Positions 33,880 to 43,564 of a DNA stretch of 64,000 nucleotides are shown here, in pieces (position 1 is the first letter of the stretch; every line of letters begins with the position of its first letter). Origin of the DNA: Roseicyclus sediminis. GTDB lineage: Bacteria > Pseudomonadota > Alphaproteobacteria > Rhodobacterales > Rhodobacteraceae. The position numbers and the translations under genes are program-made. The notes beneath the pieces are model-generated. The model did no database searches and was not told where the DNA came from. It worked only from the letters and a program-made list of their open reading frames with translations. Location: positions 124,001-188,000 of the forward strand of contig NZ_JAOPHT010000002.1 in the NCBI RefSeq assembly GCF_025515305.1. Direction: 5' to 3'.

Positions 33880-36800
33880 GCACGCGTCTCTCCGAAGGCG
33901 GCCGCCTGATCGACCGCAGCCGCAAGATCGCGTTCCGTTTCGACGGCAAGCGCCTCACCGGCCATCCGGGCGACACGCTGGCCTCGGCGCTGATGGCCAA
34001 CGGCCAGCGGATCGTCGGGCGATCGTTCAAGTATCATCGCCCGCGCGGCGTGGTGGCCTCCGGCGCGGAGGAACCCAACGCGCTCGTCAACCTCGGCGAG
34101 GGGGGGCGGCACGAGCCCAACCAGCGCGCCACGACGACCGAGCTCTTCGAAGGTCTGGCCGCCACGTCGCAGAACCGCTGGCCGAGCCTCGATTTCGACA
34201 TCGGCGAAGTCAACGCGCTCATCCCGCGCTTCCTGCCGGCGGGCTTCTACTACAAGACCTTCATCCACCCGCGGCCCTTCTGGAAGCACGTCTTCGAGCC
34301 GTTCATCCGGCATTCCGCGGGTCTCGGCCGGGCGCCCGACCCCAGGACGACCGATCCCGACCGCTACGAGCATTTCTACGTCCATACGGACCTCGTCATC
34401 GCCGGCGGCGGCATCGCCGGGCTTCAGGCCGCACTCGAGGCGGGCCGCGCCGGGGCGAAGGTGCTCCTGTGCGAGCAGACCGCCCATTGGGGCGGCCGCG
34501 CGCCGGTCGATGGCGTCGAGATCGACGGCGCCCCGGCGGAGGCTTGGATCGCCGCCGCCCTGGCCGAGCTGGAAGGCATGGAGAACGTCCACCTTCGCCT
34601 TCGCACCATGGTCGCCGGCGTCTACGACCACGGCTATGTCATCGCCTACGAGCGTGTCGCCGATCACGTCGCCGCGCCCGATGCCCCGCGCCACCGGCTC
34701 TGGCGGATCCGGGCGGCGCAGGTCGTCTCGGCCACCGGCGCCTTCGAGCGGCCGCTGAGCTTTCCCGGCAACGACAAGCCGGGCGTGATGCTGGCCAGCG
34801 CGATGCGCGATTACCTGGTCAACTGGGGCGTCAGTCCGGGCGACCGCACCGTGGTCGTGACCAACAACGACGATGCCTATCGCACCGCCATCGCCATCCG
34901 GAAGGCCGGGCTCGACGTACCCTGCATCGTCGATGCGCGGGACACGGCGGACGGGCCCCTGCCGCAGGAGGCGCGCGCGCTCGGCATCCCGGTGAAGACC
35001 GGCATGGCCATCGCCAACGTCAAGGGCCTGCGCGGGGTCGTCGCAGTCCAGCTCTGCCGCCAGGCGGGCGAGGGCGCGGTGATCGAGGACGTGATCTGCG
35101 AGGCCGTCGCCATGTCGGGCGGCTGGTCGCCCGTCGTGCACCTCTGGTCCCACTGCGGCGGCAAGCTCGCGTGGGACGCGGGCGGCGCCTTCTTCCGCCC
35201 CGACCATGAGAAGCCCCCGACCTCCCATGACGGCGAGGGGTTCGTCGTCTGTGCCGGCGCGGCCGACGGCGCGCTCCATGCCTCGGAGGTCCTGGGCAAT
35301 GCCGGGGCCGCCACGGGCCGCGCGCTGGCGAGGCTGGGCCTGTCGGCTCCGGGCCGCGTCGCGACGGCCTCCGCCCCGGACGAGGCGGCGCTGTCGCCGG
35401 TCTGGATGATGCCGCAGGGCGCAGGCCCGAAGAAGCGCGCGAAGATGTGGCTCGATTTCCAGAACGACGTGAAGGTGTCGGACGTGCAGCTCGCCGCGCG
35501 CGAGGGTTACGAAAGCGTGGAGCATACCAAGCGCTACACCACGCTCGGCATGGCGACCGACCAGGGCAAACTGAGCAATATCAACGGTCTCGCGGTCCTT
35601 GCGGACGCGCTCGGCGCGCCGATCCCGCAGGTCGGCACCACGACCTTCCGCCCGCCCTTCACGCCCATCTCCATGGGCGCGATCGCGGGCGAGGCGCGGG
35701 GTGCGGTGTTCCAGCCGATCCGGCGCACGCCGATCCAGGATTGGCACGAGCGGAACGGCGCGGCATGGGAGCCCGTGGGCCACTGGCGGCGCCCCTACTG
35801 TTTCCCGCGCGACGGTGAGACGAAGCGCGACGCGGTCAACCGCGAGATCCTGGCGACGCGGACCTCCGTGGGCCTTCTCGACGCCTCGACGCTGGGCAAG
35901 ATCCTCGTGAAGGGCGCCGACGCGGGCCGCTTCATGGACATGCTCTACACGAACATGATGAGCACGCTGAAACCGGGGCGTTGCCGCTACGGGCTGATGT
36001 GCTCCGAGAACGGTTTCCTCATGGATGACGGCGTGGTGGCGCGGCTCGACGACGAGACCTTCCTCGTCCACACCACCACGGGAGGGGCGGATCGCATCCA
36101 TGCCCACATGGAGGACTGGCTGCAGTGCGAGTGGTGGGACTGGAAGGTCTATACCGCCAACGTGACCGAGCAATGGGCGCAGGTCGCCGTGGTCGGCCCG
36201 AACGCGCGCAAGGTGCTGGAGAAGCTCGGCGGCGACATCGACCTGTCGAAGGAGGCGCTGCCATTCATGGCCTGGGCCGAGGGCCGGATCGGCGGCTTTG
36301 ACGCGCGCGTCTTCCGCATCTCGTTCTCGGGCGAGCTGTCGTTCGAGGTCGCCGTCCCGGCCAGCCAGGGCCGCGCCTTCTGGGATGCGCTTCTGGATGC
36401 GGGGGCGGAATTCGGCATCACCCCCTACGGCACCGAGGCGCTGCACGTGATGCGCGCCGAGAAGGGCTTCATCATGATCGGGGACGAGACCGACGGGACG
36501 GTGATCCCGCAGGACCTGGGCCTCGACTGGGCGATCTCGAAGAAGAAGGACGACTACCTCGGCAAGCGCGCGCAGGAACGGGCGCACATGACCGACCCCG
36601 CGCGTTGGAAGCTCGTGGGGCTGGAGACGCTGGACGGCTCGGTCCTGCCGGACGGGGCCTACGCCATCGCCGAGGGGGTGAACGACAACGCACAGCGCAA
36701 CACCCAAGGCCGCGTCACCTCGACCTACTGGTCGCCGACGCTGGAGAAGGGCATCGCCATGGGGCTCGTCCTCAACGGACCCGACCGGATGGGCGAGGTG

Positions 36801-36914
36801 CTGGAATTCAACACCACCAGGAAAGCCGCCCGCGGCGAGGACGCGCCGACCGTGAAGGCGCGGATCGTCAGCCCGGTGTTCTACGACGCGCAAGGGGAAA
36901 AGCAGGATGTCTGA
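33876..36914 (+). CDS. soxA: Sarcosine oxidase alpha subunit SoxA
   Basis: A 1012-residue multidomain subunit. The N-terminal ferredoxin-like Fer2_4 region (FDGKRLTGHPGDTLASALMANG, FKYHRPRGV) lacks cluster cysteines as usual; the NAD(P)/FAD-type domain starts at DLVIAGGGIAGLQAALE; and the C-terminal GcvT-like folate-binding domain holds VGLLDASTLGKILVKG, FRISFSGELSFEVAVP and GLDWAISKKKDDYLGK. It captures the methyl group as methylene-tetrahydrofolate. Length matches known alpha subunits. Overlaps soxG by eight bases. Confidence 0.96.
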   Translation: MSTRLSEGGRLIDRSRKIAFRFDGKRLTGHPGDTLASALMANGQRIVGRSFKYHRPRGVVASGAEEPNALVNLGEGGRHEPNQRATTTELFEGLAATSQNRWPSLDFDIGEVNALIPRFLPAGFYYKTFIHPRPFWKHVFEPFIRHSAGLGRAPDPRTTDPDRYEHFYVHTDLVIAGGGIAGLQAALEAGRAGAKVLLCEQTAHWGGRAPVDGVEIDGAPAEAWIAAALAELEGMENVHLRLRTMVAGVYDHGYVIAYERVADHVAAPDAPRHRLWRIRAAQVVSATGAFERPLSFPGNDKPGVMLASAMRDYLVNWGVSPGDRTVVVTNNDDAYRTAIAIRKAGLDVPCIVDARDTADGPLPQEARALGIPVKTGMAIANVKGLRGVVAVQLCRQAGEGAVIEDVICEAVAMSGGWSPVVHLWSHCGGKLAWDAGGAFFRPDHEKPPTSHDGEGFVVCAGAADGALHASEVLGNAGAATGRALARLGLSAPGRVATASAPDEAALSPVWMMPQGAGPKKRAKMWLDFQNDVKVSDVQLAAREGYESVEHTKRYTTLGMATDQGKLSNINGLAVLADALGAPIPQVGTTTFRPPFTPISMGAIAGEARGAVFQPIRRTPIQDWHERNGAAWEPVGHWRRPYCFPRDGETKRDAVNREILATRTSVGLLDASTLGKILVKGADAGRFMDMLYTNMMSTLKPGRCRYGLMCSENGFLMDDGVVARLDDETFLVHTTTGGADRIHAHMEDWLQCEWWDWKVYTANVTEQWAQVAVVGPNARKVLEKLGGDIDLSKEALPFMAWAEGRIGGFDARVFRISFSGELSFEVAVPASQGRAFWDALLDAGAEFGITPYGTEALHVMRAEKGFIMIGDETDGTVIPQDLGLDWAISKKKDDYLGKRAQERAHMTDPARWKLVGLETLDGSVLPDGAYAIAEGVNDNAQRNTQGRVTSTYWSPTLEKGIAMGLVLNGPDRMGEVLEFNTTRKAARGEDAPTVKARIVSPVFYDAQGEKQDV

Positions 36915-37470
36915 TCTGGCAAGAAGCGCGCTGCCCGGCGCCGAGGCCGGTGGTATCGTCTCCGTGCGCGAGATGGGGCTTCAGGGCATGGTGACGCTGC
37001 GCGCCGACCTGTCCGTGGCTGCGAAGGCGCTGAAAAAGGTGACCGGCGCGGCGATGCCGGAGGTTCGGGGCATGACGGAAGGCGAGGGGACCCGCGTCGC
37101 CTGGATGTCGCCCGACGAACTGCTGATCCTGTGCGATCACTCCGCCGCGGGAGAGATGGCGCGCGGGCTCACCGAGGCGCTCAAGGGACAGCATCACCTC
37201 GCCGTCGATGTCTCCGACGCCCGCGCGATGTTCTCGCTGACCGGCGAGGCCGGGGCGCTGCGCGACGTGCTGGCCAAGGTCACGCCCGCCGATCTCGCCG
37301 CGTTGGCCCCGGGAGAGATGCGCCGCACCCGCCTGCAGCAGGTGGCCGCAGCGCTCTGGTTCGAAAGCGGGACGGAGGCGCGCGTCGTCTGCTTCCGCTC
37401 CGTGGCGCAGTATGTCTTCGACCTGCTGGCGTTGTCGGCCAAGGACGGCGGGGCGGTCGGCTACCACTGA
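36907..37470 (+). CDS. soxG: Sarcosine oxidase gamma subunit SoxG
   Basis: A 187-residue GcvT-like subunit that completes the heterotetramer. Identifiable stretches are GMVTLRADLSVAAKALKKVTG, RVAWMSPDELLILCD and the C-terminal FRSVAQYVFDLLA. It is last in the operon and 36 bases before the convergent binding-protein-like gene. Confidence 0.94.
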   Translation: MSDLARSALPGAEAGGIVSVREMGLQGMVTLRADLSVAAKALKKVTGAAMPEVRGMTEGEGTRVAWMSPDELLILCDHSAAGEMARGLTEALKGQHHLAVDVSDARAMFSLTGEAGALRDVLAKVTPADLAALAPGEMRRTRLQQVAAALWFESGTEARVVCFRSVAQYVFDLLALSAKDGGAVGYH

Positions 37471-37506
37471 CCCTCGCAAAGGGGGAAGCACCGGTCTAGT
37501 GCGCGT

Positions 37507-38205
37507 TCAGCCCGGAAGCGTGAACCGTTCGACGCCCGCCCGCTCGAGCCACGCGTCCCGCTCCGGGTCTGCCAGGAAGGACAGGAAGTCCCGGGCTTCG
37601 GGCCGGTCCGCAGACCTGCTCGACAGGAACATCGACATCTCGATGTCGGTCTCCGTCTCCGGCGGACAGATCGCCGCCGGCAAGACGCCAGCCGTGGTCC
37701 GCACGACGGTGAGAGGTGCCGCAGCCATCTGGCAGACCCCCTCGGCCACTGCGCGGATCGGCTCGCCCGCGCCCATGGGGCGCAGCCTGTCCTCGATCTG
37801 CGCGCGCACGCCCAGCCTGTCGGCCAGGTCCCGGAACACGCTGCCGCTGGTGCCCGTGCCGGTATAGGCGATGCTGTCCGCGCGGAGCAGTAGCGCCGCG
37901 ATGTCTTCGGCCGAGGTGGCGCAGGCGCCCGCCACGGACCCTTCCGCAACCGCGAAGGCAAGCGGAACGCGCCCGAAGGCCCGGTGGCTGTCTCCGTCGG
38001 CATGGCCCGAGGCCACGAGGTCGGCCACGTACCAGGGATTGGTGATGGCCACGTCGAAATGCGCGCCGTTCAGGATCCGTTCGGGAACCTCGGGGTTCAG
38101 GACGATCTCGGTCTCGACCTGCTGGCCCGACGCGCGTCGATAATCGGCGATCAGCGCCGGAAGGAGCCCGTTCAGCGCGACCGGGCCAAGAAGTGCAACC
38201 GTCAT
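37507..38205 (-). CDS. Periplasmic-binding-fold protein lacking a signal peptide
   Basis: A 232-residue type II binding-fold protein similar to molybdate/tungstate-type ModA or accessory binding domains: MTVALLGPVALNGLLPALIADY, GAHFDVAITNPW, SIAYTGTGTSGSVFRDLADRLG. The reading frame has no upstream extension that could add a signal sequence, so it should stay in the cytoplasm. It has no adjacent transporter. It may sense a small anion or acid, but ligand and role are unknown. Confidence 0.6.
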   Translation of the reverse strand: MTVALLGPVALNGLLPALIADYRRASGQQVETEIVLNPEVPERILNGAHFDVAITNPWYVADLVASGHADGDSHRAFGRVPLAFAVAEGSVAGACATSAEDIAALLLRADSIAYTGTGTSGSVFRDLADRLGVRAQIEDRLRPMGAGEPIRAVAEGVCQMAAAPLTVVRTTAGVLPAAICPPETETDIEMSMFLSSRSADRPEARDFLSFLADPERDAWLERAGVERFTLPG

Positions 38206-38369
38206 GGGTGATCTCGGTCCGCGTTGTTCGCCTTGAAGTAAAGCATAGCAGGTCCGCGCGGGCGGGCTATATCGGATTTCTGGGCCATGTCGCGCTCCGC
38301 CGGGTTGACGTCACCCCGCCCGGACCTCCATCTGTGCCGCAACGAAAACCGCAAACGAGGGGGGCCCAA

Positions 38370-38978
38370 ATGGCTTTCGAACTTCCCGATCTTCCCTATG
38401 CCCACGACGCGCTGGCCGGTCTCGGCATGTCGAAGGAGACGCTGGAGTATCACCACGACCTGCATCACAAAGCCTATGTCGACAACGGCAACAAGCTGAT
38501 CGCGGGAACCGAGTGGGAAGGCAAGTCGCTCGAGGAGATCATCACCGGCACCTACCAGGCCGGGGCGGTGGCGCAGAACGGCATCTTCAACAATGCCTCG
38601 CAGCATTGGAACCACAACCAGTTCTGGGAAATGATGGGTCCCGGAGAGGGCGGCATGCCCGGTGAGCTGGAAGCCGCCATCGTCGACAGCTTCGGCTCGG
38701 TCGACGAGTTCAAGTCGCAGTTCTCGGCCGCAGGCGCCGGACAGTTCGGCTCGGGCTGGTGCTGGCTGGTGAAGGACACCGACGGCGGCCTCAAGGTCAC
38801 CAAGACGGAAAACGGCGTGAACCCGCTTTGCTTCGGGCAGACCGCGCTTCTGGGCTGCGACGTGTGGGAGCATTCCTACTACATCGACTTCCGCAACAAG
38901 CGCCCCGCCTACCTGTCGAACTTCCTCGACAAGCTGGTGAACTGGGAAAACGTCGCCGCACGGCTCGCCTCGGCCTGA
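38370..38978 (+). CDS. sodB: Fe/Mn superoxide dismutase
   Basis: A 202-residue dismutase. The metal ligands are His28 (YHHDLHH), His82 (QHWNHNQFW), Asp164 and His168 (DVWEHSYYIDFRN). The FNNASQHWNHNQFW and GSGWCWLV stretches suggest the iron or cambialistic type. It detoxifies superoxide in the cytoplasm. GAGGGG precedes ATG 38370, and a strong terminator follows. Confidence 0.95.
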   Translation: MAFELPDLPYAHDALAGLGMSKETLEYHHDLHHKAYVDNGNKLIAGTEWEGKSLEEIITGTYQAGAVAQNGIFNNASQHWNHNQFWEMMGPGEGGMPGELEAAIVDSFGSVDEFKSQFSAAGAGQFGSGWCWLVKDTDGGLKVTKTENGVNPLCFGQTALLGCDVWEHSYYIDFRNKRPAYLSNFLDKLVNWENVAARLASA

Positions 38979-38999
38979 GCGGGACCCGATCCGATTCCG

Positions 39000-39027
39000 A
39001 AAGGCCCGCCACATGGCGGGCCTTTTT
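39000..39027 (+). terminator. Rho-independent terminator after sodB
   Basis: A nine-bp stem AGGCCCGCC / GGCGGGCCT with an ACAT loop (39002-39023) is followed by TTTTT. It lies 22 bases past the sodB stop, and is the clearest terminator in the window. Confidence 0.93.
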
Positions 39028-39099
39028 CGTTGATCGGGGTCAAGGACCGGACCCGCACAGGTGCGCTAGTCTCGGTATGATCGATGAGGGGAGACAGAC

Positions 39100-39615
39100 A
39101 TGACCGATCCATCGCCGACACCGACGCCCGTTCACCAGGTGCGCCGCTCGCAATCGCCCTTGACCAACGGCACATGGGTGCTTGTGGCCGATGGGCAGAA
39201 GGCGTTGTTCCTGGAAAACGTGGGTGACGCCGAGCTGCCGCTTCTGGAGGTCCGCCGCGAGGAGCACCATGACAATCCGGCAACCTCCGAACAGGGGACC
39301 GACCGGCCGGGGCGCCGTTCGGACGGCATGTCGGGCCACCGCTCCGCGATGGAGGAGACCGACTGGCACCGGCTGGAGGAGGAGCGTTTTGCCGAAGGCC
39401 TCGCCGAAATGCTCTATGTCCGCGCGCACCGGGGCCGTTTCTCTCGGCTGATCGTGGCGGCAGGCCCCCGTGTCCTCGGCGAGTTGCGCCGCGCGATGCA
39501 CAAGGAGGTCGCGGACCGCGTGGTGGGCGAGGTGGCGCTGACGCTGACGAACCATCCCGTGGACGAGATGGCCCGGCGCATCGCCGCGGCACTGGTCCCG
39601 CCCGAGGCCGAGTGA
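39100..39615 (+). CDS. Host-attachment family protein
   Basis: A 171-residue protein of the family named for a protein required for attachment to host cells. Typical features are the opening TWVLVADGQKALFLEN, a central Ser/Arg-rich GTDRPGRRSDG stretch and LIVAAGPRVLGELRRAM. Despite the name, the fold resembles RNA-binding/eRF1-like domains and the role in most bacteria is unknown. GAGGGGAG precedes ATG 39100. Confidence 0.78.
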   Translation: MTDPSPTPTPVHQVRRSQSPLTNGTWVLVADGQKALFLENVGDAELPLLEVRREEHHDNPATSEQGTDRPGRRSDGMSGHRSAMEETDWHRLEEERFAEGLAEMLYVRAHRGRFSRLIVAAGPRVLGELRRAMHKEVADRVVGEVALTLTNHPVDEMARRIAAALVPPEAE

Positions 39616-39699
39616 CCCGTCGGCGCGGCGCCCTGCCTTGACGCCGCGTCGCAATCGCCGCTTGATGACCGCGACGGACCTACTCGGAACCCCGCCGCA

Positions 39700-40395
39700 A
39701 TGGAACTCACGCTAGCCTCGGCCCTTTCGACAGAAGGGCTCTTGGGCCATCTGGCCTATGTCGTCCTCGTGGCCTCGATGCTCATGCGCTCGCTCACGTG
39801 GCTGCGCATCCTCGTCATCGTCTCTGCGCTTCTGGCCATTTCCTATGGCTGGTTCATCATCCGCGACCCGGTGACCGTGATTTGGGAGACGATGCTGGTC
39901 CTCGTGAACGTCATACAGCTTGCGATCACGCATTGGCGCAATATCCGTGCGCGCTTCTCGGATGACGAGATGGGGCTCCTCTCGCGGCATTTTCCGGGGC
40001 TGACGCGGGGCGAGGCGCGAGGGCTTTTCGATGCGGGCGAATGGTCCGATCTGGCCGCCGGCGGCATTCTCGCGACCGAGGGCGCGGCGGTCGACCACCT
40101 GAGCTACCTCGCCCATGGCAGCGCGTCGGTCGAGGTTGGCGGCGTGCGGGTCTCGCTCTGCGGCGAGGGGGATTTCATCGGAGAGATGACCGCGTTGACC
40201 GGCCTGCCGGCCACGGCGACGGTCCGCGCAGACGGGGCCTGCCGCGTCTGGCGGATCGAGGCCGGCCGCCTGCGCGAGATTGTCCGGCGCCGCGACGCGC
40301 TCGAACGCGAAGTCGACGCCGCCTTTGCGCGGAACTACCGCGAGAAACTCCTGCAGATGAACGCGCTCGTGGCCGCGGGGCGGGTTCCGTCCTGA
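39700..40395 (+). CDS. Popeye/cyclic-nucleotide-binding-type membrane protein
   Basis: A 231-residue protein with two or three N-terminal hydrophobic segments (LAYVVLVASMLM, ILVIVSALLAISYGW, TMLVLVNVIQLAI) followed by a cyclic-nucleotide-binding-like jelly roll: LAHGSASVEVGGVRV, GEGDFIGEMTALTGLPATATVRA and VWRIEAGRLREI. This architecture resembles Popeye-type cNMP sensors. The phosphate-binding cassette is GEMTALTGLPATATV, with no canonical Arg, so nucleotide binding is uncertain. Confidence 0.7.
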   Translation: MELTLASALSTEGLLGHLAYVVLVASMLMRSLTWLRILVIVSALLAISYGWFIIRDPVTVIWETMLVLVNVIQLAITHWRNIRARFSDDEMGLLSRHFPGLTRGEARGLFDAGEWSDLAAGGILATEGAAVDHLSYLAHGSASVEVGGVRVSLCGEGDFIGEMTALTGLPATATVRADGACRVWRIEAGRLREIVRRRDALEREVDAAFARNYREKLLQMNALVAAGRVPS

Positions 40396-40426
40396 AACCG
40401 CGAAACGGCATCCGGAGGACAGCCGC

Positions 40427-41314
40427 ATGAGCGAGGCCGCGAAAGGCGTGATCGCCATGGTGGTGGCCTGCACGATCTGGGGGCTGTCGCCGCTTTTCTA
40501 CGCGCTCTTGTCCCACATTCCGCCGCTCGAGGTGCTGGCGCACCGCACGCTCTGGTCGCTGGTGGCCTTCGCGGGTCTTCTCGTCCTGCAGGGCCGGATC
40601 AGGCTTCTGCCGGCCGCGCTGAACACGCCGCGGCTGTTCCTGCTGACGGTGGCAGCGGCGGGGATGATCTCGATAAACTGGTTCCTGTTCATCTTCGCCG
40701 TGGGGGTCGGACGCACGGTGGAGGCGTCGCTCGGCTACTACATCTTCCCGCTCGTGGCCGTGGCCATCGGCGCGATCGTCCTGCGCGAGCCGCTGGGGAC
40801 CGGGCAGAAGGTGGCGGTGGCCATCGCCGCGCTGGCGGTCCTCGTCCTGACGGTCGGCCTTGGCGCGGCGCCCTGGATCTCGCTGGTGCTGGCCACGACC
40901 TTCGGGCTTTACGGCCTTCTGAAACGATGGGTCCTGGCGGGGCCGGTCGTCTCGGTCACGGCGGAGGTCCTGGTCCTCATGCCGCTGTCGCTGGGCTACC
41001 TCGCGTGGGGGATCGCCGCCGGCAGTCTCTCGTTCGAGCCGCTCGACCTTGCGCTTTTCGTGGCTTCGGGACCGCTGACGGCGATGCCGCTGATCCTGTT
41101 CTCCTACGCCGCGAAACGGGCGGCGATGGCGACCGTGGGTCTGATCCAGTATCTCAATCCGACGCTGCAATTCGCCTGCGCCGTGATCGTCCTGAACGAG
41201 GTGGTGACGGGATGGCACATGATCGCCTTCCCGATGATCTGGGCCGCGCTCGCCGTCTATTCCTGGTCGACGCTCACCGCGCCGCGGAAAGAGAAGACTC
41301 CAGCGCCTCCATGA
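40427..41314 (+). CDS. rarD: EamA family transporter RarD
   Basis: A 295-residue permease with ten predicted transmembrane segments in two EamA halves. The opening GVIAMVVACTIWGLSPLFYALL and VEASLGYYIFPLVAVAIGA segments are typical of RarD. It overlaps the convergent LOG-family gene by 41 bases. Substrate unknown. GGAGGAC precedes ATG 40427. Confidence 0.88.
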   Translation: MSEAAKGVIAMVVACTIWGLSPLFYALLSHIPPLEVLAHRTLWSLVAFAGLLVLQGRIRLLPAALNTPRLFLLTVAAAGMISINWFLFIFAVGVGRTVEASLGYYIFPLVAVAIGAIVLREPLGTGQKVAVAIAALAVLVLTVGLGAAPWISLVLATTFGLYGLLKRWVLAGPVVSVTAEVLVLMPLSLGYLAWGIAAGSLSFEPLDLALFVASGPLTAMPLILFSYAAKRAAMATVGLIQYLNPTLQFACAVIVLNEVVTGWHMIAFPMIWAALAVYSWSTLTAPRKEKTPAPP

Positions 41315-41834
41315 GGGCGGGGACGGTCGGCACCGACCGAAAATACCCCAGGAGGCTTTCCTCGGCGAAGCCCTGCGCCACGACATGGTCGAGCAGCGCG
41401 CGCATCGGCGCCCAGTAGCCCGCGGTATCGAGCAGGAACACGGGTTTCTGGTGCAGCCCGAGCTGGCGCCAGGTCAGCACCTCGAAGAATTCGTCGAGCG
41501 ATCCCGCGCCGCCGGGCAGCATCACGATGGCGTCGGCGTTCATGAACATGACCTTCTTCCGCTCATGCATCGTCTCGGTGACGATGAAGGTCGTCAGGTC
41601 CCGCTTGCCCACCTCGAGGTTCAGAAGGTGGCCGGGGATCACACCGAAAGTTTCTCCTCCCGCCGCCTGCGCGGCGCGCGCCACGGCCCCCATCAGCCCC
41701 ACGTCGCCCGCGCCGTAGACGAGGCGCAGGCCGGCATGGGCAAGTTCGGTGCCGAGCGCTGTCGCGTCGGCCATGTATTCGGGGTCCGCGCCGGTCCGCG
41801 AGCCGCAATAGACACATATGGATGAGGTCGGCAT
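41274..41834 (-). CDS. LOG-type nucleoside 5'-monophosphate phosphoribohydrolase
   Basis: A 186-residue lysine-decarboxylase-like (LOG) enzyme that releases a nucleobase from nucleotide monophosphates. The diagnostic motif is PGGAGSLDEFFEVLTW (residues 107-122), with MHERK at 89-93 as the partner. Bacterial members act on AMP or cytokinin-type nucleotides. It is convergent with rarD and divergent from the LysM gene. Confidence 0.9.
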   Translation of the reverse strand: MPTSSICVYCGSRTGADPEYMADATALGTELAHAGLRLVYGAGDVGLMGAVARAAQAAGGETFGVIPGHLLNLEVGKRDLTTFIVTETMHERKKVMFMNADAIVMLPGGAGSLDEFFEVLTWRQLGLHQKPVFLLDTAGYWAPMRALLDHVVAQGFAEESLLGYFRSVPTVPALMEALESSLSAAR

Positions 41835-41964
41835 CGGGTCCCTTGCGCTTGGCCTGCTTTTCCGTCCTGATAGTCGCGAACAAGCGCCGGCTCAAGCCGC
41901 CCGGGGGACGGGCGAGGGACGGCGCACGACCCCGGTTCGGGGGGATGAACCCGGGAGGATGCCC

Positions 41965-43488
41965 ATGAGGCTCGGTGCCGTTTTCGGCGAAAGCAAGGGG
42001 CCGCTGGCGATCGCGGCGCTTCTGGGCGTGGGCCTCGTTGCGGCCGTGCTCGGTTTCGTTCTGCTGCGCGGCGGCGAACCCGCGTCGGAAGAGGCCGCCG
42101 TGCCCCTTGCGTCCGCGCCGGAAATGGTTGCCCCAGAGACCGAAACCGGGGCAGAGGCCGAAGTAGAAGAACAGCCTGTCGCCGAGGCGCCCGCCGAGGC
42201 GGAAGCGGAGCCCATGGCGCCGCGGTTCGACCAGGTTCGGGTCGCGCCCGACGGCTCCACCGTGATCGCGGGCCGCGCCGAGCCGGGGGCGGAGATCTCG
42301 CTGCGTCTCGACGGCGCCGAAGTGGCGTCGACGCGGGCCGGTGGCGATGGGGCCTTCGCCTCGATCCTGACGCTGCGGCCCTCGCAGTCCCCGCGCATCC
42401 TCAGTCTTCTCGCCACGGACGGGGCGGGCGTCGAGATCCCCGGCGCGGACACCGTGATCGTCTCGCCCTTTGGCAGTCCGCCCGCCGCCGTGGCGGAAGC
42501 GGTCGAGCCCGCGCCGGCACAGGAAGCCGCTGAGGAGACGGACGTGGCCACCGCGCCGGAGGCAGAGCCGGCCGCAGGGGCCACTGACACCGCGCCAGGC
42601 GCGACGGAAACCGCCGAACTCGCCGAGGCCGCGCCAGAGGCGTCTGCGCCCGAGTTGACGGCGGAGGCGCCCGCGCAAACGGTCGCCGAGGGGACGGAGG
42701 TCCAGGACGAGGCCGTACCCGAGGCCACGGAGCCCGTCACCACGGTCGCCGAAGCGGATGCGGACGTTGCGGGACCCGACGCGGACGCCACGGCGGCCGA
42801 TGTCGCGGAGGTCGCGCCGGAACCCGTAATCGTGGCCGAGCCGACCCCGCCCGCCGCCCCGCAGGCAGAGGTCGCGGATGCGCCCGAGATCGCCGTGGCG
42901 CAGGCGCCGTCGGTCGTGATCGCCGGCCCCGAGGGTCTGCGCGTCGTGCAGGGCGCTGGCGCCGCGCCAGACGGTGGCAGCCCCGGTGCGCCGCCCAGCG
43001 TCCAGACCGAGGTTCAGCTCGACGCCATCGCCTACAACACCGAGGGCGAGGTGATCCTGTCGGGGCGCGGCCCGGCGGATGGGCGGGTGCAGATCCTGCT
43101 CGACAATCGCGCGGTCGAACTGGGCGAGATCGGGCCGGGCGGCAACTGGTCGCTCGACCTGCCGGACGTGGACCCCGGAACCTACACGCTCAGCGTCGAA
43201 CAGCTCTCGCCCGAGGGGGTGGTCGAGGCGCGGATCGACACGCCCTTCCTGCGCGAGGATCCCGCGCGGATCGCCGCCTCGCCGATGCAGGTCGATGTGG
43301 GGGTTTCCGTCATCACCGTGCAGCCGGGCTTCACGCTCTGGGGGATCGCCGAGGCGAATTTCGGGGAAGGCATCGCCTACGTCCAGATCTTCGAGGAGAA
43401 CCGCGATCGCATCCGCGATCCCGACTGGATCTTCCCGGGCCAGATCTTCCGCCTGCCGGACCTCCCGCGTGCCGTCAACGAGGAGTGA
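41965..43488 (+). CDS. LysM-domain membrane-anchored protein
   Basis: A 507-residue protein with one N-terminal transmembrane helix (AIAALLGVGLVAAVLGFVLL), long Ala/Glu/Pro-rich linkers, two immunoglobulin-like repeats (PDGSTVIAGRAEPGAEISL and TEGEVILSGRGPADGRVQI) and a C-terminal LysM domain (FTLWGIAEANFG, DPDWIFPGQIFRLP). It probably spans the periplasm and binds peptidoglycan. GGGAGG precedes ATG 41965. Low-complexity regions make length variable in this family. Confidence 0.85.
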   Translation: MRLGAVFGESKGPLAIAALLGVGLVAAVLGFVLLRGGEPASEEAAVPLASAPEMVAPETETGAEAEVEEQPVAEAPAEAEAEPMAPRFDQVRVAPDGSTVIAGRAEPGAEISLRLDGAEVASTRAGGDGAFASILTLRPSQSPRILSLLATDGAGVEIPGADTVIVSPFGSPPAAVAEAVEPAPAQEAAEETDVATAPEAEPAAGATDTAPGATETAELAEAAPEASAPELTAEAPAQTVAEGTEVQDEAVPEATEPVTTVAEADADVAGPDADATAADVAEVAPEPVIVAEPTPPAAPQAEVADAPEIAVAQAPSVVIAGPEGLRVVQGAGAAPDGGSPGAPPSVQTEVQLDAIAYNTEGEVILSGRGPADGRVQILLDNRAVELGEIGPGGNWSLDLPDVDPGTYTLSVEQLSPEGVVEARIDTPFLREDPARIAASPMQVDVGVSVITVQPGFTLWGIAEANFGEGIAYVQIFEENRDRIRDPDWIFPGQIFRLPDLPRAVNEE

Positions 43489-43564
43489 GACGCAGGGTCG
43501 CGCGCCACTGGTCATCCCGGCGCGCGGGCCTTAGGTAGTGGCCGAGCCAGCAGTGCGAGGGCCG

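Noticed and set aside
33798-36893. 1031-codon minus-strand frame opposite soxA
   Set aside because: No recognisable domain, GC-shadow composition, and the plus frame encodes a full SoxA.
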